Assembly (NCBI GenBank): GCA_017939795.1 | Contig: JAGBAA010000088.1 | Coordinates: 1-64,000, forward strand | Source: Thermoguttaceae bacterium | GTDB taxonomy: Bacteria; Planctomycetota; Planctomycetia; Pirellulales; Thermoguttaceae | Length of the DNA: 64,000 nt | Direction: 5' to 3' | Shown here: positions 61,643 to 64,000 of the stretch, in pieces | Numbering within the stretch: position 1 is the stretch's first letter | Layout of the letters: every line of letters begins with the position of its first letter | The notes under the pieces: generated by a model | Told to the model about the DNA's origin: nothing | The model's input: the letters and a program-made list of their open reading frames with translations, nothing else | Databases searched by the model: none | Program-made: the position numbers and the translations under genes

Positions 61643-62779
61643 TTACTCTTCTCCCAACAGGATCGGAACCCGAAATTGCTGTCCGTCCTGCAGGATCACA
61701 AGGTTTACCGTATCTCCCGGCTCAAAGGACTCCACCACCGTCAAAAGGTCATCCGGCGTCACGACCTTCGTCTCATTGATCCCCACGATGATCTGTGCCG
61801 AGGCACGGTCAAGCGTTCGGTATTTGTAGATATACGCCCCCTGCCGACGCTGTTTCGTGATCACGCGCGGACTGTTCAATCCCGCCTTTTCCGCAGGACC
61901 GCCCGGCTGGACCCGCGTAATGAGAAGACCTTCCTCTGTCGGCATCACCTGCTCGATACCCAGATTCGGCCGCGTCACCCGCCCTTTCTGGATCAGCTGA
62001 GGAACGACGCGGGAGATCGTATTCACAGGAACGGCAAATCCTACGCCGGCACTGTCTCCCGAACGCGACGCGATTGCCGTATTCATCCCGATCAGCTCGC
62101 CATATGAATCCAGAAGCGGTCCGCCGGAATTCCCGGGATTGATCGCCGCGTCGATCTGGATCACCTGCTTGATCGTCCGGTTCTCGACCAGCTGACTGTC
62201 CAGCGAGCGGTTCAGACTGGAGATCACCCCCGTCGTGAGCGTCAGATCAAGACCGAACGGATTCCCGATCGCGTAGACCTTCTGACCTACCTTCAGACGG
62301 GAAGAATCCCCAAACGTCACCGGAAAAAGCTCCTCTTCCGGAGCATTGATCTTCAGGACGGCCGTATCGTTCGTCGGATCCACTCCAACGACATCTGCTT
62401 CGTAGGAATTCCCGTTGAAAAGCGTGACCTGGACCTGGATCGCGTTGGCGATCACGTGGCAGTTCGTCAGAATGTGCCCATTTTTGTCGATGACCGATCC
62501 GCTTCCCTGGCCGGAAGAGATCATTTCCTGCATAAAGAAACTGTGTTCCCGGCTTCGCGTATCGATATTCACGACGCTGCGGCTCGCGTTCTCATAGAGC
62601 CGGATATTTGCTTTCTCCTCATCGCTCAGTCCCGCGATATACGCTTCATCCGTCACGGCCGACTGCGCGAGCGATTCCGGAAAAAACGGGGCACTGCGGT
62701 TCAAAAAGTCCAGACAGAAGATCGTCGTCAAAACGGTGGCGAACACAATAAAAATCAATGGGAAAACAGAACGCTGCAT
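61643..62779 (-). CDS. HtrA/Deg-family S1C serine protease with PDZ domain
   Basis: 378 residues with an N-terminal signal or membrane anchor (RSVFPLIFIVFATVLTTIFC). The trypsin-like triad is His108 (TNCHV), Asp138 (NDTAVLKI) and Ser218 (GNSGGPLL), all intact. One PDZ domain covers about residues 270-375, with GGPAEKAGL and VGINETKVVTP. It degrades or refolds damaged proteins outside the cytoplasm. It is a single-PDZ form like DegS. ATG 62779 follows GAGGAG. Confidence 0.93.
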   Translation of the reverse strand: MQRSVFPLIFIVFATVLTTIFCLDFLNRSAPFFPESLAQSAVTDEAYIAGLSDEEKANIRLYENASRSVVNIDTRSREHSFFMQEMISSGQGSGSVIDKNGHILTNCHVIANAIQVQVTLFNGNSYEADVVGVDPTNDTAVLKINAPEEELFPVTFGDSSRLKVGQKVYAIGNPFGLDLTLTTGVISSLNRSLDSQLVENRTIKQVIQIDAAINPGNSGGPLLDSYGELIGMNTAIASRSGDSAGVGFAVPVNTISRVVPQLIQKGRVTRPNLGIEQVMPTEEGLLITRVQPGGPAEKAGLNSPRVITKQRRQGAYIYKYRTLDRASAQIIVGINETKVVTPDDLLTVVESFEPGDTVNLVILQDGQQFRVPILLGEE

Positions 62780-62824
62780 TTTTTCTCCTCTACCTCAGCC
62801 TCAGATGCTGATTCATTTCAATCA

Positions 62825-62868
62825 CAAAAAGGGCACTGCCGACAGAGATCCCATTCTCCGGCCGGCAG
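62825..62868 (-). terminator. Terminator after the beta-propeller gene
   Basis: CTGCCG at 62836-62841 pairs with CGGCAG at 62863-62868, and on the reverse strand CCCTTTTTG follows. Confidence 0.6.
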
Positions 62869-62899
62869 CGCGAAAGATCTTTCAAAATCACTCGGCCTG

Positions 62900-64000
62900 T
62901 CAGCCCAGTCCCGGAGCCGTACGGCGCTTGACGCCTTCTTTTTCAGGCATTCCCGGCAGTGCTTTCTTGCCGTTTCCGCCGTCTTCACCTTCCGTACTCC
63001 CTTCACCGGCACCAGATCTGCGCGACTGGTCACGAAGGTCGAAACAGAACAGCGACGCCCCTTCCCGCAGGTAGAGATAGCCGTTCGCAATGACCGGAGT
63101 CACGGCCAGCCCCTTCTTCATCTGCGGGATCCGGATCCGTCCGCGAATTTTCAGACCGTCCGGCGACGCATCCAGAAGGACCAGTTCGCCCATGGAAGTC
63201 CGCAAATAAAGCAGACCTTCCGCGTACGCCATCGTTCCCATGCAGACCGGCGTCTCCGGCGGCAAAGCTTTCTTCGCTTTTTTCCGGTTTTTGGGCGCAG
63301 GTGCGATCTCGATCGTCCGTCCCGTTTTGCCGTCTTCGGCAGCTTCCGTCTGCGCAAGGATCGGACTGAAGATACCGACCGATTCCGGCAGCGTCTCATT
63401 CAGAGCCGTCGTGCGCTTTTTACGGGACTTTGATTTGGAATCATCCACTTCTTCCTCAAACGCCTCGGCAAACAGCGTCTTGTCGGACCAGATCTTTTCT
63501 CCCGTTTTGTAGTTGAAGCAGAGCAGTCCGTCCTCGTCATTGCAGGCAAAAACGCAGTCGTTCACCTTGATCATATCGCCGGTCGGGACCTTCAGATCCT
63601 CATTGAACCAGACCTCCGACGTCTTGTAGGCCGTTCCGTCCTTCTGGACCCAGACACAGCCGGTCCCGGCCGCGCTGGAAGCCAGCATCGTCTGACCAAA
63701 CCAGATCGGCGGGCAGGCATTGTATCCGCTTTCGTGCGCCGGAGCTTCATACCGCCACCGGACATCTCCGCCCTTGACCTTCACGCCGACGAGCCCTTCC
63801 GCCGAGAAACTCACATACTGGTGCTCACGCCCGAACGACGCCTTCACGATCGACGAAAATCCCGCAGGCATCCCGGTCTTCGCGGCCCAAACGATCCGCC
63901 CCGTCCCATACCGGTCGACCGCGACCATGGTGGAATTGGGACCGCCCGGGCATACGATGACCCATTTACCATCCACATACGGCGATTCACAGTAACCGCC
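62900..64000 (-). CDS. PQQ-like beta-propeller protein, N-terminus missing
   Basis: The frame is open to the right edge, with 367 residues visible. The leftmost codons read GGYCESPYVDG, a hallmark of planctomycete PQQ-binding-like (PF13360/PF13570) propeller proteins. Repeated blades (VAVDRYGTGRIVWAAK, VKVKGGDVRWRYEAP, LLCFNYKTGEKIWSD, LVLLDASPDGLKIRG) are spaced by about 60 residues. Such proteins are exported and often carry sensory or redox roles, but no active site is visible here. A long insertion of Lys/Asp-rich sequence (KSKSRKK) lies in the middle. The start and any signal peptide are outside the window. Confidence 0.85.
   Translation of the reverse strand, partial: GGYCESPYVDGKWVIVCPGGPNSTMVAVDRYGTGRIVWAAKTGMPAGFSSIVKASFGREHQYVSFSAEGLVGVKVKGGDVRWRYEAPAHESGYNACPPIWFGQTMLASSAAGTGCVWVQKDGTAYKTSEVWFNEDLKVPTGDMIKVNDCVFACNDEDGLLCFNYKTGEKIWSDKTLFAEAFEEEVDDSKSKSRKKRTTALNETLPESVGIFSPILAQTEAAEDGKTGRTIEIAPAPKNRKKAKKALPPETPVCMGTMAYAEGLLYLRTSMGELVLLDASPDGLKIRGRIRIPQMKKGLAVTPVIANGYLYLREGASLFCFDLRDQSRRSGAGEGSTEGEDGGNGKKALPGMPEKEGVKRRTAPGLG

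Overview
The window looks like a chromosomal segment of a planctomycete, probably a host- or gut-associated member of the Pirellulales/Thermoguttaceae type. The evidence is a DUF1559 protein with a type IV pilin-like N-terminus, a PEP-CTERM protein, two signal-bearing Gfo/Idh/MocA oxidoreductases, an HzsA-related cytochrome, a PQQ-type beta-propeller with the GGYCESP motif, tandem neutral-ceramidase-like proteins and a BspA-like leucine-rich-repeat surface protein. Flavin-dependent ThyX and an archaeal-type phosphoglycerate mutase also fit. The placement is an inference from gene content; no rRNA or tRNA gene was seen.

Layout. 1-5.3 kb: the end of a nitroreductase-like gene, an ECF sigma factor overlapping a membrane protein (a likely sigma/anti-sigma pair), a secreted protein of unknown function and a secreted zinc metallopeptidase. 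5.4-5.9 kb: a guanidinium exporter gene (gdx) preceded by two ACGG-loop hairpins that match a guanidine-II (mini-ykkC) riboswitch. 6-11.8 kb: a reverse-strand block of a PEP-CTERM repeat protein, a DUF1559 protein and an oxidoreductase. 12-25.4 kb: a DUF4091 (GH123-like) protein with mtaB, then thyX, a C_GCAxxG_C_C-type protein, hemE, an AT-rich DUF262-like orphan, a sugar-phosphate isomerase-like gene, proB and glgB. 25.6-33.8 kb: a 1400-residue LRR protein, apgM, rdgB and a CPA1 antiporter. 33.9-36.9 kb: a low-complexity membrane protein, a 716-bp AT-rich gene-free stretch with several promoter-like signals, and a very Cys/Ala/Pro-rich secreted repeat protein. 37-39.9 kb: rpsL-rpsG (without fusA/tuf) and metK. 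40-53 kb: a large secreted glycosidase-like protein, an HzsA-related triheme protein, a second oxidoreductase, an AT-richer patch of three unknown genes and a ceramidase-like tandem pair. 53-64 kb: a beta-hydroxyacid dehydrogenase with trmL, a CAP protein behind a structured leader, a secreted protein with an apparently leaderless mRNA, a methyltransferase coupled to a polytopic membrane protein, rplM-rpsI, an HtrA protease and a beta-propeller protein cut by the window edge.

Many genes encode exported proteins that bind or degrade glycans and lipids or build a surface (DUF4091, the TIM-barrel glycosidase, ceramidases, sugar oxidoreductases, LRR, PEP-CTERM and Cys-rich proteins), interspersed with single housekeeping genes, as is usual in planctomycetes where operons are short. 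Promoters of the TTGACA/TATAAT type and intrinsic terminators are easy to see. The strongest regulatory observation is the guanidine-II riboswitch. The strongest candidates for new biology are the Cys-rich repeat protein with its long AT-rich upstream region, and the structured leaders before metK, rpsG and the CAP gene.
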